From Prorocentrum cordatum (taxonomy: Eukaryota; Sar; Dinophyceae; Prorocentrales; Prorocentraceae), in the NCBI GenBank assembly GCA_963575745.1, contig CAUYUJ010014622.1, positions 304,939 through 368,938 on the forward strand: a stretch of DNA of 64,000 nt, written 5' to 3'. The translations under genes and the position numbers were made by a program. The notes under the pieces are model-generated. The model was not told the origin of the DNA. It did no database searches and worked only from the letters and a program-made list of their open reading frames with translations. Positions 30,568-41,039 of this stretch are shown piece after piece (within the stretch, counting starts at the first letter, position 1; each line of letters starts with the position of its first letter).

Positions 30568-30742
30568 AGGCGTCCTAGATGGGGTCCGAGTAGATGGGGT
30601 CGGAGGCTCGCGCCGCATCGCCGATGCATCGACGATGCGGCTCGATGTGGAGCCCGTACTTCCCCACGCCGGCATCGCCGATGCATCGGCGATGCGGCGC
30701 GATCCTTCGATCCCATCTACTCCGACCCCATGTAGGAGGCCT
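30568..30742. mobile_element. MITE family D, copy 2
   Basis: 175 bp, ends AGGCGTCCTAGATGGGGTC and CCCCATGTAGGAGGCCT. The arms include GTCGGAGGCTCGCGCCGCAT and the perfect palindrome GCATCGCCGATGCATCGGCG (extended by ATGC). Shorter than copy 1, mainly in the centre. Confidence 0.88.
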
Positions 30743-31475
30743 CTAAGAACGAGCCCTTTAGACCGCGCACACCCTAAAAGGGCTGGTGTTATCAGTGCGA
30801 TAATAACAGCGCGTGGTAACGATTTCGTGATCATAGACTCAGGGGCAGCTTGATCGACATCAAGCGCCGGTGAATGGCACACCATCGCACATGGTCACAA
30901 TCATGGCTGCGCAGTCTTCGCATACGTCACTATCAACACGTGTTACCAAGACTTTGTACCAAAGCCCCACTTGCGGTCATATTGAAGCGCACGTTCTATA
31001 GTCTAGACGCTCGCGTAACCACACCAGCCCATCAAGAAGCGATGCCCAGTCGAGTTGCCCTGATCAGGGATGTGGAGGAGCATGCAGTGGAATAAAGGGT
31101 TGGGTAAGACGTCATACCCCAAGAGGGGCAGGATAGAGGAGCAATCCGAGGAGCAGGAGAAGGAGGCGGAGGAGGAGGAGGAGGAGGGGGAGGGGGAGGG
31201 GGAGGGGGAGGAGGGACGAGGACGGAGGACAGATAGGCGGATGAGGAAGAAGAGGAGGCGAAGAAGGAGGAGGTTCAGTGCAAACCCAAGACCCATCAAT
31301 GATACTGTTACCCTCACAGTTCCCTTGTTCATACGCCCCGACAAGGATTCTTTTTCACTGAGGGAGGTGCCCCGTTGGAAGACAACCGTTTGAACAAATC
31401 TTGTTGTGCCATACCACCAGTCCTGGGACTTCAACGCTGCGAATCACCGTTATTGTTGCGTCTCGACGATCCTGA
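30743..31475. other. No gene recognised; hairpin near 30781 and GGA tract
   Basis: GCTGGTGTTATC is reversed as GATAATAACAGC within 30783-30811. A GGA/GGGGGA tract spans 31145-31275. The rest is unique-looking. Confidence 0.45.
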
Positions 31476-31479
31476 ATCG

Positions 31480-33425
31480 TGCCAAAACACAATTCCCATA
31501 GGAGCTCCACCGAAGGGCCCAGTGGTTGTGACCTCATGCGTCCCGCGAAAACCAGTACGGCGCTTCGTGGCCCCATAGGTAGCTCCACCGAATGCCCCCG
31601 TGGCTGTGACCACCTGCGTCCCGCGCTGCTCGGCGCTTCGTGGCCCCATTCGGAGCTCCACATGCGTCCCGCGTCACCCAGTGCGCCGCTTCTTGTAGGG
31701 AGGTCCACCGAAGGCCCCAGTGGCTGTGACCACCTGCGTCCCGCGCCATCCAGTGCGGCGCTTCGTGGCCCCATGGGGAGCACCACCGAAGGCCCCAGTG
31801 TTGACCACATGCGCCTTGCGCCATCCAGTACGGCGCTTGGTGGCCTCATAGGGAGCTCCACCGAAGGCCCCAGTGGCTGCGACATGATGTGACCACATGC
31901 GTCCCGCGCCTCCCAGAGCGACGTTTCGTGACCCACAGGGAGCTCCACCGAAGGCCGCAGTGGCTGTGACCACGTGCGTCTCGCGCCACCTAGTACGGCG
32001 CTTCGCGGCCCCATAGGGAGCTACACCGAAGGCTCCAGAGGCTGTGACCACTTGCGCCCCGCGCCACCAGTACGGCGCTTCGTGGCCCCCTTGGGAGCTA
32101 CACCGAAGGCCCCAGTGGCTGTGACCACGCCCCGCTCCACCCAGTACGGCGCTTCGTGGCCCCATTGGGAGATCCACCGAACGCTCTTGCGGCTGTGACC
32201 ACATGCGTCCCGCGCCACCGGGTACGGCACTCCGTGGCCCCATGAGAAGACCACATGCGTCCCGCGCCACTTAGCACGCGTCTCGTGACGGCCCGGCCCC
32301 ACGGGGAGCTCCAACGAAGGCCCCAGTGGCTGTGACCACCTGCGTCCCGCGCCACCCATTTCGGCGCTTCGTGGCCTCATAGGGAGCTCCACCGAAGGTC
32401 CCAGAGGCTGTGACCACATGCGTTCCGCGCCACCCAGTACGGCCTCATAGGGAGCTCCACCGAAGGCCCCAGTGGCTGTGACCACCTGCGTCCCGCGCCT
32501 CCCATTTCGGCGCTTCGTGGCCCCATAGGGAGTGCCACCGAAGGCTCCAGTGGCTGTGAGCACATGCGCCCGCGCCACCCGGCACGGCGCCTTGTGGCCT
32601 CATACAGAGCTCCACCGAAGGCCCCGGTGGTTGTGATCGCATGCGTCTCCCCCCGCCCCATTCGGCACTCTCCGCACGCGCTTCGTGGCCCCATATTCAC
32701 ACGCTCCGTGACCCCATAGGGAGCTCCACCAGAGGCCCCAGTGGCTGTGACAACCTGCGTCCCGCGCCACCCATTTCGGCGCTTCGTGGCCTCATAGGGA
32801 GCTCCACCGAAGGTCCCAGAGGCTGTGACCACATGCGTTCCGCGCCACCCGGAACGGCCTCATAGGGAGCTCCACCGAAGGCCCCAGTGGTTGTGACCAC
32901 CTGCGTCCCGCGCCTCCCATTTCGGCGCTTCGTGGCCCCATAGGGAGTGCCACCGAAGGCTCCAGTGGCTGTGAGCACATGCGCCCGCGCCACCCGGCAC
33001 GGCGTCTTGTGGCCTCATACAGAGCTCCACCGAAGGCCCCGGTGGTTGTGATCGCATGCGTCTCCCCCCGCCCACTTCGGCACTCTCCGCACGCGCTTCG
33101 TGGCCCCATACAGAGCTCCACCGAAGGCCCCAGTGGCAACGTTCGCATGCGTTCCCCCCGACCATTTCGGCATACCCCTCACGCGCTTCGTGTCTCCATA
33201 GGGAGCTCCACCGAAGGCCCCATTGGGAACTTCACCGAAGGCCCCAGTGGTTGCGTCCACATGAGTCCCGCGCCCATTTCGGCACACCCGTCACACGCTT
33301 CGTGGCCCCATAGGGAGCGCTACCGAAGACCCAACGGCTGCGCCTGCATGCGTCCCCGCCCCATTTCGGCACACCCTTTATACTTCGTGGCCCCATAAGG
33401 AGATCCACCGAAGGCGGTATCCACA
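31480..33425. repeat. CTTCGTGGCCCC satellite, block 1 (75-88-bp units)
   Basis: About 24 units of CGCTTCGTGGCCCCATAGGG, GAGCTCCACCGAAGGCCCC, AGTGGCTGTGACCAC and CTGCGTCCCGCGCCACC. A higher-order copy of about 335 bp is repeated with a 415-bp offset (32356-32695 and 32771-33108). The minus strand lacks stops, so long spurious readings (GAFGGAPYGATKR) arise. Confidence 0.95.
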
Positions 33426-33472
33426 ACGGCGGTACTCACAACTGCATATGGTTGGGCCCTTCGCCAGGATAA
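33426..33472 (+). repeat. Satellite tail motif, copy 2
   Basis: CGGCGGTACTCACAACTGCA then TATGGTTGGGCCCTTCGCC and AGGATAATT, directly after the last unit of block 1. Confidence 0.8.
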
Positions 33473-33529
33473 TTAACCATCCTGTGGTATTGGGCCCTCG
33501 TTTTGAAGAGACAGCGCCTCGCGTCCCTT

Positions 33530-33599
33530 CTCCTCACTCCTCCTCCCCCTCCTCCCTCCTCCCGTCGTCGTCGTCGTCGTCGTCGTCATCATCATCATC

Positions 33600-33678
<79 letters not shown>

Positions 33679-33709
33679 GAATCAGAATCAGAATCAGAAT
33701 CAGAATCAC

Positions 33710-33766
<57 letters not shown>

Positions 33767-33833
33767 AATCAGATTCACCATCATCATCATCACAATCATC
33801 AGCATCATCACCATCAGTATAATCAGCATCAGC

Positions 33834-33865
<32 letters not shown>

Positions 33866-34055
33866 CGTCATCATCGTCACCATCAGCATCATCGTCATCA
33901 TCGTCATCCTCATCGTATTCATCGTCATCGTCATCGTTAGCGTCATCAGCAGCAGCAGCAATTGCAGCAGCAACAGCAGCAGCAGCATCATTAACATCAT
34001 CGCTGGCATCATCACCATCATCGTCATGGTCATCGCCGTCGTCATCACAATCATC
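33530..34055. repeat. TCC/CGT/TCA compound microsatellite
   Basis: TCC-rich (33530-33560), (CGT)n, then (ATC)n with AGAATC (33679-33706), ATCAGC, GTCATC and AGCAGC blocks. It separates the two satellite blocks. Confidence 0.97.
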
Positions 34056-34064
34056 GCCATCAGC

Positions 34065-35655
34065 TTCGGCACAACCCTCGCACGGTTCGTGGCCCCATAG
34101 GGAGCTCCACCGAAGGCCCCAGAGGTTGCGTCCACATGCGTCCCGCGACCATGTGTGCACACCCCTCACACGCTTCGTGGCCCCATAGGGAGTTCCACCG
34201 AAGGCTCCAATGGTTGCGTCCACATGCGTCCCGCGCCCATGTCGGCACACCCCTCACACGTTTCGTGGCCCACAAATGAGCCCCACCGAAGGCCCCAGAG
34301 GTTGCGTCGACATGCATCCCGCGTCCATTTCGGTACACCCCTCGCAGTTTTCGTGGCCCCGTAGGAAGCTCCACCGAGGGTCCCAGCGGTTGTGTCAACA
34401 TTCATCCCGCGCCCATGTTGGTACATTCTCACACGCTTCGTGGCCCCATAGGGAGCTACGCCGAAGGCCCCAGTGGCTGCGTCCACCTGCGTCCCGCGCC
34501 CATTCCGGCCCACAACTCACACGCTTCGTGGCTCCATAGGGAGCTCCACCGAAGGCCCCAGTGGTTGCGTCCACGTGCGTCCCGGCCCCATTTCGGCACA
34601 CCCTTCACACGGTTCGTGGCCCCATAGGGAGCTCCACAGAAGGCCCCAATGGTTGCGTCAACATGCGCCCCGGCCACAATTCGGCACACTCTTCACACGC
34701 TCCGTGGCCCCACAGGGAGCTCTACCGAAGGCCCCAGTGGCTGCGTCCACATACGTCCCGCGCAAATGTTGGCACCCCACTTGCACGTTTCGTGGCCCCA
34801 CAGGGAGCTCCACCAAAGGCCCCAGTGGCTGCATCCACATGCGTCACGCGCCCATTTCGGCACACCCCTCACACTTCTCGTGGCCCCGTAGGAAGCTCGA
34901 CCGAACGCCCTAGTGGTTGCGTCCACATGCGTCCCGCGCACATCTCGGCACACCACTCACACGCTTCGTGGCCCCATAATCACACGCTCCGTGACCCCAT
35001 AGGGAATTCCACCGAAGGCCCCAGTGGTTGCGTTCACATGCGCCCCGCGCCCTTGCCCGCACACCCTTCACACGGTTCGTGGCCCCATAGGGAGCTCCAC
35101 CAAAGACGCAAGCGGTTGCGTACACATGCGTGCCGTGCCCATTTCGGCACACGTTTCACACGCTCCGTGGCCTCATATGGATTTCCACCGAAGGTCCCAG
35201 TGGTTGCGTTCACATGAGTCCCAGACCCAGTTCGGCACACCACTCACACGTTGCGTAGCCCCATAGGGAGCTCCTTCACCGAAGGCCCCAGTGGTTGCGT
35301 CCACATGCGTCCCGCGCCTATGTCCCCACACCCCTCACACGGCTCGTGGCCCCAAAGGGAGGAGCTTCACCGAAGGCCCCAGTGGTTGCGTCCACCTGCG
35401 TCCGTCCCGCGCCCATTTCGGCACACCTTTTACGCGCTGGGAGCTCCACCGAGGGCCCCAGCGGCTGCGTCCACATGCGTCCCGCGCCCAGTTCTGCACA
35501 GCCCTCACACGCTTAGTGGCACTATAGGGAGCTCCACCGAAGGCCCCAGTGGCTGCGTCCACATGCGTCCCGCGCCTATGTCTCCACACCCCTCATATGC
35601 TTCGTGGCCCCACAGGGGGCTCCACCGAAGGTCCCAGTGGCTGCGTTCACACGAG
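34065..35655. repeat. CTTCGTGGCCCC satellite, block 2 (about 88-bp units)
   Basis: About 18 units with a longer spacer than block 1: GTTGCGTCCACATGCGTCCC, GCGCCCATTTCGGCACACCC and CTCACACG. Unit type changes at the intervening microsatellite, so the blocks are distinct subfamilies. Confidence 0.95.
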
Positions 35656-35787
35656 AGCTCACCATACGCTCCGCCTCCCCCCCCCCCCCCTTGGTCTGCA
35701 TTGCCCCGCGCCTCGTTCTTCCTGCTGCACGCTGCCAATGAGAGCCACTCGGAGTTTGCGCGCCCCCCTCCTTCGTCTCATCTCCCT

Positions 35788-35833
35788 CACGGCATTCGCA
35801 GCTGCATATGGTTGGGGCCTTCGTCGGGCTAAT
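35788..35833 (+). repeat. Satellite tail motif, copy 3
   Basis: ACGGCATTCGCAGCTGCATA then TGGTTGGGGCCTTCG and GGCTAATT, about 130 bp after block 2, separated by a C run (35678-35691) and unrelated sequence. Confidence 0.75.
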
Positions 35834-35839
35834 TGTTTG

Positions 35840-36450
35840 ACGGGGATGGTGGGGGGACTCTTCAGTGATCCTGGGTGGCTGCTGGTCGCCTGGGGGAGGC
35901 GGTGTTCATTTATAGGGAACAGTAAAAATTAAAACCTTCCCCGGAGGGGAAGAGGGAATACGGAAGAGGAAGTTCCCTAAACCATTCACGCCCTAAAGGG
36001 TTGGTGGGATTGAGTATGTTGCGCGACCAGGGCAGATCTATCGTTCGCGATTGGCCCATTCCAGGTATGATGTTGGCGGGTGGGCTCCGAATAGTGAGTT
36101 GTCACAGCTTATCGGGTGCAACCTCTTAGGCGCAACCTCTGAATCATACATTGCGGGGCGCAGCTCCTAGGAATTCGTTTACAGCATGCAGCCTACAGGG
36201 TGCACACGTGTAGGTGATACGGGTCGGGTGCAACTGATGGGGCTCAACATGTGGGGTACGCTTTGCGTGGCACACTTTATCGTGTACGTGATGTGCATTT
36301 GACGTGACATGTCCCGCGTGGGATACGGGGACCACGTGCGTAACGAATGAAAGGCTCCTGGAATCAAATCGCCCATTGAGTTTCTTGAGCCGTGCCTGTC
36401 AACTTGAGCTTGGAATTGGCCGTGGAGTTCCGATGTGTCTGGGTTTCTCT
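35840..36450. other. No gene; degenerate GGGTGCAAC-type words
   Basis: 36105-36320 loosely repeats GGGTGCAAC, GGCGCAACC and GTGCACACG words. A foldback-like AAACCTTCCCCGGAGGGGAAG lies at about 35931-35951. Confidence 0.4.
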
Positions 36451-36455
36451 ATTCA

Positions 36456-36656
36456 GACGTGTCATTGTTATTTCAAGGAATTGCTTCCCGTCTCGCCTCT
36501 CGATATTCGGCAAGGGTGTTGGCGAATGAACATAAATATTTGGATGCCCCCAGATATGCTGATTTCCCAGATCTCATGAAAGCGGCGCTGGCAGCCCACG
36601 TTTACATGATGGTTGGGCCGAAATCAGCACCGATATTCCAGCACCTCACATACTGA
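36456..36656 (+). CDS. Candidate terminal exon, 66 codons
   Basis: After GGTTTCTCTATTCAG a frame reads DVSLLFQGIASRLASRYSAR, VLANEHKYLDAPRYADFPDL, MKAALAAHVYMMVGPKSAP and IFQHLTY, then TGA at 36654-36656. The sequence is balanced and looks globular. No upstream exon or family found. Confidence 0.35.
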   Translation, partial: DVSLLFQGIASRLASRYSARVLANEHKYLDAPRYADFPDLMKAALAAHVYMMVGPKSAPIFQHLTY

Positions 36657-36727
36657 TTCGCATCCAGTGTGTATATGTGTCTGTTTAATACGTTCTACAT
36701 TATTACTACAGATGGTGATTTCACATC

Positions 36728-37186
36728 ATGTTGGCTGCGAGCGTTGCGAACACACTCTCACTCCTTGCCCCCCCCCACACCCCACCCGTGCCCTTCACCA
36801 GATTCAGATTTGGACCTCAAGCAGATTCGGATGGAGAGCCCTTATCCTACAGCGATGCGGCTTTCTCCATTACTCATCGGTTCCTGCACCTCCACCCAGG
36901 TTGCCGCCCCATGCTCAGCTTGCCATGTAACCGAGGAAGATTGATTGTCAATGCTAAGCGTCACATGGCGCCCAGGCATGCGCAACACGGTCGGCCTGTT
37001 TATCGGGGGATGAACAACGATAACAATGACCAAGATGCCGCGGGATCCGTTCGACGCCGATCCAGTTCACGGTCCATGCCGGCCGCTGCCAATTTGGCGA
37101 GGATGATCCACGAGTTGACGATGACCAGTATGCAGGGATGTTTCCGCGTTCAGTCGTGCCCCACAGTCAACACGACGTTGAAGTAG
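36728..37186 (+). other. Weak coding candidate upstream of a MITE
   Basis: An open frame contains NAKRHMAPRHAQHGRPVYRG and AAANLARMIHELTMTSMQG, ending at 37186. Composition is plausible but there is no family, start or splice evidence. Confidence 0.2.
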
Positions 37187-37296
37187 GGACAGCTTTAGGT
37201 TCAGAAGGGGCTGGTTTCCGGGCCGCCCCTGGGATCCAGCAGAGCGTGTTCGTAGCCGCGGCTCGCTGGGGCCAGAAGAGCCCCTTTCGCTCCTTG

Positions 37297-37471
37297 CAGC
37301 GGAGGCCCATGCCAAGAAGCACCTTGCTTGCCTCCAGGGTGCCTGGGTTTCTGGGTTTCGATGGTTCTGCCATGGAAGGCGTGATGTGCCCACACCCAAG
37401 AATCGATGCACGTCCTGGGGTCTCAGGGTTGGGTTTCTTGTGGAAGGTTTCTTGTGCACTGGCCTCGACTG
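37297..37471 (+). mobile_element. MITE family A, copy 2
   Basis: 175 bp, begins CAGCGGAGGCCCATGCCAAG and ends GGCCTCGACTG. Interior CCTGGGGTCTCAGGGTTGGG matches the other copies. Confidence 0.85.
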
Positions 37472-37532
37472 TATTCACCATTCCCTATGGTAGCACGATG
37501 ACTGCATCTTTGTCCCCTCCATGCGTCTACAG

Positions 37533-37682
37533 GTCTCTCAGCTCCTGCTGGTGGCGCAAAGTGGAGCCCTGGGCAGCTGCCTGCGGGAGACGCGCGCGCC
37601 CGCGGCGGACAGCGCCCGAGTGCGACAAAGAGCGCGCGGTCTGCGCTGCTGCAGGGGGCGACCTCGAGCCCTCTCTGGATAG
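37533..37682 (+). other. Weak candidate exon after the MITE
   Basis: After GCGTCTACAG a frame reads VSQLLLVAQSGALGSCLRET and RAPAADSARVRQRARG, then TAG at 37680-37682. GC-rich, so the open frame could be chance. Confidence 0.25.
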
Positions 37683-37689
37683 GCCAGGG

Positions 37690-38679
37690 ACGGAGGTTAC
37701 CCGTTCGAGAGCGCCCTGGAACGCTTGTTGTCGGGGCGCTCAGGAGCGGCCGCGGCGCCTGGCACAGCCTCCAGATCCGCCCACTTTCAGAGACTCGAAT
37801 TAGCTCATCCCGATGTTGCCTTCTTGCCGTCGCGCTGTCTCTCCCGGGCTCGGGGTCAAACCGGGGCGCGGAGTGGTTCAGCTTCTTTGGCCGCGGCCAG
37901 CGTCTCCGTCGTGTGTCTGGAGGGCCGCGGTCGATGTCGCCGGCGTAGCCGTGCCTTCGACGACTGCGGCCGCGGACCAGGTGTGTCGATGTTAGCTTTC
38001 AGAAAGCCGATGCTCACTTATTTGAAACACGTGCTCAAGTACTGAATCCCGCGTAACCCCACCTACTGGCTTGCAACGTGTAGCAATCGCACAGCGAGTG
38101 TCGGAACGATGTGCGACGGAACCGGCTGACGCTCACATCGGAACACATTGAATAACACACTTTAGGCGAGTGAGCGCATAGGTGGCACTTGTACGCCCAC
38201 CTTCTCCGAACGTTTACATTATTGAATCGGATCGCCAACACAGCGACCCCGGCCATAGATGAGTAAATTCGCTAGCATTGTGCTGTCGATGTGACCGTGG
38301 CCGGATGGACATTACAAACGATTCGTCACACTCTTGCGTACGGCGTCAGTTGGTACAGCAAAAACATGAACAAAGATAACCTTGAAACAGTGTTGCATGC
38401 CCTCGTTCCGTAGCACTTTGGCATACACGGGGGGTGCCATAGTTTTGACCAGTAGACGTCAAGATTTGGACGCCCCAGACCCCCGTATTATATCAACGAC
38501 CCGTTTTTGGCCAGGGAGAGGTCCGAATCTGATGGGCTCGCAACCCATAACAATATCATTAGATACGGACAAAAACAAGCCGTGTGATAATTATTCCGCC
38601 TCGCCGCCGACGAAAAATATCCACGTGGCCTCCACCCAAGGCCCTAGGAGGAGATCCATTGGAGGCGAGATTCACAAAG
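37690..38679. other. No gene recognised
   Basis: GC-rich to about 37990, then more balanced sequence. Neither repeats nor coding frames stand out. Confidence 0.4.
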
Positions 38680-38729
38680 ACGGCACTCGCAATTGCATAT
38701 GGTTGGCTCTTTTCGCCTGGACAATTTCA
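38680..38729 (+). repeat. Satellite tail motif, copy 4, without an array
   Basis: CGGCACTCGCAATTGCATAT then GGTTGGCTCTTTTCGCCTGG. Similarity to copy 2 extends about 30 bp to the left (GGAGATCCA), yet no satellite units precede it. Confidence 0.75.
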
Positions 38730-39149
38730 TGTTCCGGCTTGCTAGTATGATATACGGGTGACCTTGCGTATACAGGACGGATCGGTTTGTATTCTCGCGC
38801 GGAACGATTGCAGATCAGATGCCGATAACGAAACGGAAGCGGGAAAAATACCCGTGGTTTTTCGGTACCCGTCTTCCCCCCGCCGTTTCTTCGTCTGACG
38901 TTTTTTGGGTTGTGCTTGGTTTTCTCGGTTCAAGCGGCTGTTTTGTGCCATTGAATCACACGTTTCGCAAACATTGCAAAGCGTGCGGCCGCTTCTAATT
39001 TCATGATGTGGTGTAAAGAGTATGAGCAAGAGCAAGAGCAACATTATCTTGGTGAAGGACCCAACTACATGCAGTATAGGGTACCGCCCATGTGAGAACC
39101 GCCATCGGTGGAGTCTCTGACTGAGCCGCGAAATACGAATGCTAGGTGA
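38730..39149. other. No gene recognised
   Basis: Unique-looking, AT content rising toward the next array. Confidence 0.4.
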
Positions 39150-40600
39150 ATGTTAGGTTTTCTTGCTTTTGTTTTGCCGAAAAGCTGCCGAATGTGAAGT
39201 TTTCTTGCCCTATTATTGCTTTATCTCTGCCGGCTGCTAGGTTGTCTTGTTTTAGTATTGTTGCATTCCAGCCGAATGCTAGGTTGCCTTTTTTTCCGAA
39301 CGCAATGTTGTCTTGCCGTATGTTTGTTTCGCATGTTATGTTGTCTTGCTTCATTACTGCCGGTAACTATGTCGTTGTGTTTTTGTGTTGTGTTAGTTCT
39401 GCTTTATTGTTGCCGAATGCTCGGTGTTACTATATTATTATTGTGTCATTACTGCCGGATGCTAGGTGGTCTTGCCTTATTATTGTTTGATTGTTGCCAA
39501 GTGTAACTTGCTCTGTTACATGTTCATGTTTTGCTAAGTTGTCTTGTTCTTGTTTGATTGTTCCCTTCTTCCTGCCGAGTGGTCCTGACTTTTTCTTGCC
39601 AAATATTATGTTTTATGTGTTTTTGCTATCGACGACTATTTGGTTTCCTTGTTTTATGTTTGCCATATGCTTGGCGGGTGTTCGGTTGCCTTGCCGCATT
39701 GCTTTATTCTTGCCTGTGCAGAATGTTAGGTTGTCCTGCTTGCTTCGTATCTTTTTTTTTTGCCGAGCTCGAAATTGTCACGATTCGTGTTGCGTTCCTG
39801 TCAAATGCTAGGCTTTCTTGCCTTATTCTCAGCTTCGCCCGTCGAATGCTCAGTTTTCCTGCGTTCGTCTTGCCAAGTGCTGCCGAATGTTAAATGTTCC
39901 TACCCTGTTTCCTGTTTTCCCTTGCCGGCAGCTAGGTCTTCTGCCTTATGATTGATGCATCCCAGCCGAGTGCTACAGTTTCTTGCGGAAACCCTGCTAT
40001 TCAATGCTAGAATATCTTGCCGAATGCCAAATTTACTTGCCTTATCTTGTTTGCTTTATTCTTTACCGAATGCAAAAAGTTATCCTGCCGTACTATTGCT
40101 TCCAATATTCCAGTGTCTTGCGTTATTATTGTTGTATTGTTGCTTTATTATTGCCGGATGTTATGTCGTCCTGTTTGTGTTTTATGTTACTGTTGCCGAA
40201 TGTTCGGTGTTATTATATTATTATTGTGTGTATATTTCTGCCGTATGCTAAGCGGTCCTGCCTTATTGTTGTTTTATTGCCGAATGCCACGTTGTTTTTT
40301 TCTATTCATTTCTTATGCTTGGTCAATGCTATGTTGTCTTGCTGTTGCTTGATTATTGATTTCTTCTTTCCGAGTGATTTTGCATTTTTCTTGCCGAATG
40401 TTAAATGTTTATTCTTTACTAGCACCAAGGATGTGTTTTTTTGTTTTAGATGTATTATATGTTTTGCGAGTGTTCGGTTTGTCTTGCCGCATTGATATGT
40501 TATTTTTGCGGTTTGCTTGGTGTTTGAAGCTTGGTAAGTATTGAGATTTGTTGCTTAATGTTTACGCTAGCGTTGCCGAGTGCAAGATGTTGAGTTTGCA
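39150..40600. repeat. AT-rich degenerate TTGCCGAATGCTAGGTTGTC satellite
   Basis: The word GCCGAATG(C/T)TA with TTGTCTTGCCTTATTATTG recurs more than twenty times at irregular 30-60-bp spacing. A longer block repeats with an offset of about 783 bp (GCTCGGTGTTACTATATTAT near 39418 and a near-copy near 40201). Confidence 0.85.
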
Positions 40601-40699
40601 TTATTTCCGTACTCGTGCAGAATAATAAGGTTTTCATATGTTATTATTGTTGTATTTGTGTATTACACGTGTGATATGCATCAGCACAGCGCAGCTTGT

Positions 40700-41036
40700 C
40701 TATCGGGATCCACCATCAGTGTTCCGAACGCGTGCGGGGGACATGCGGGCTTTCAAAAGCCGTTGCAAGCCATTGCCACGCGGAACCGTCGTTGTTTTTG
40801 TAGATCGGTCTTCCATGTTGACACGTGCATGGCATGTTTTGGAGAGGCTGCACGACATACATTTGTGTTGTGAAATGTTGTTTGGAGCATGGGTTCTTCC
40901 AGACAGAAATGTTGAACAACAATTGCCTCATATTCATTGTTTGTTTCCCCGCGAAGAAGGACAGAACAATTACACTAATCGTTTGTTGTTTCTACATCGC
41001 ACAACGATTGTTTTGTGTTTTGCGGTGCAATTATAG
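40700..41036 (+). CDS. Candidate coding exon, unknown protein
   Basis: A frame reads DPPSVFRTRAGDMRAFKSRC, KPLPRGTVVVFVDRSSMLTR, AWHVLERLHDIHLCCEMLFG and AWVLPDRNVEQQLPHIHCLF, stopping TAG near 41034. It looks like one globular domain with a beta strand (TVVVFVD) and a helix. It stands out from the surrounding AT-rich repetitive DNA. No family recognised; borders are uncertain. Confidence 0.35.
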
Positions 41037-41039
41037 TGT

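Noticed and set aside
31355-35589. Many minus-strand frames rich in GAFGGAPYGATKR-like peptide
   Set aside because: They follow satellite monomers whose length is not a multiple of three, so frames rotate; stop-free satellite rather than a repeat protein.
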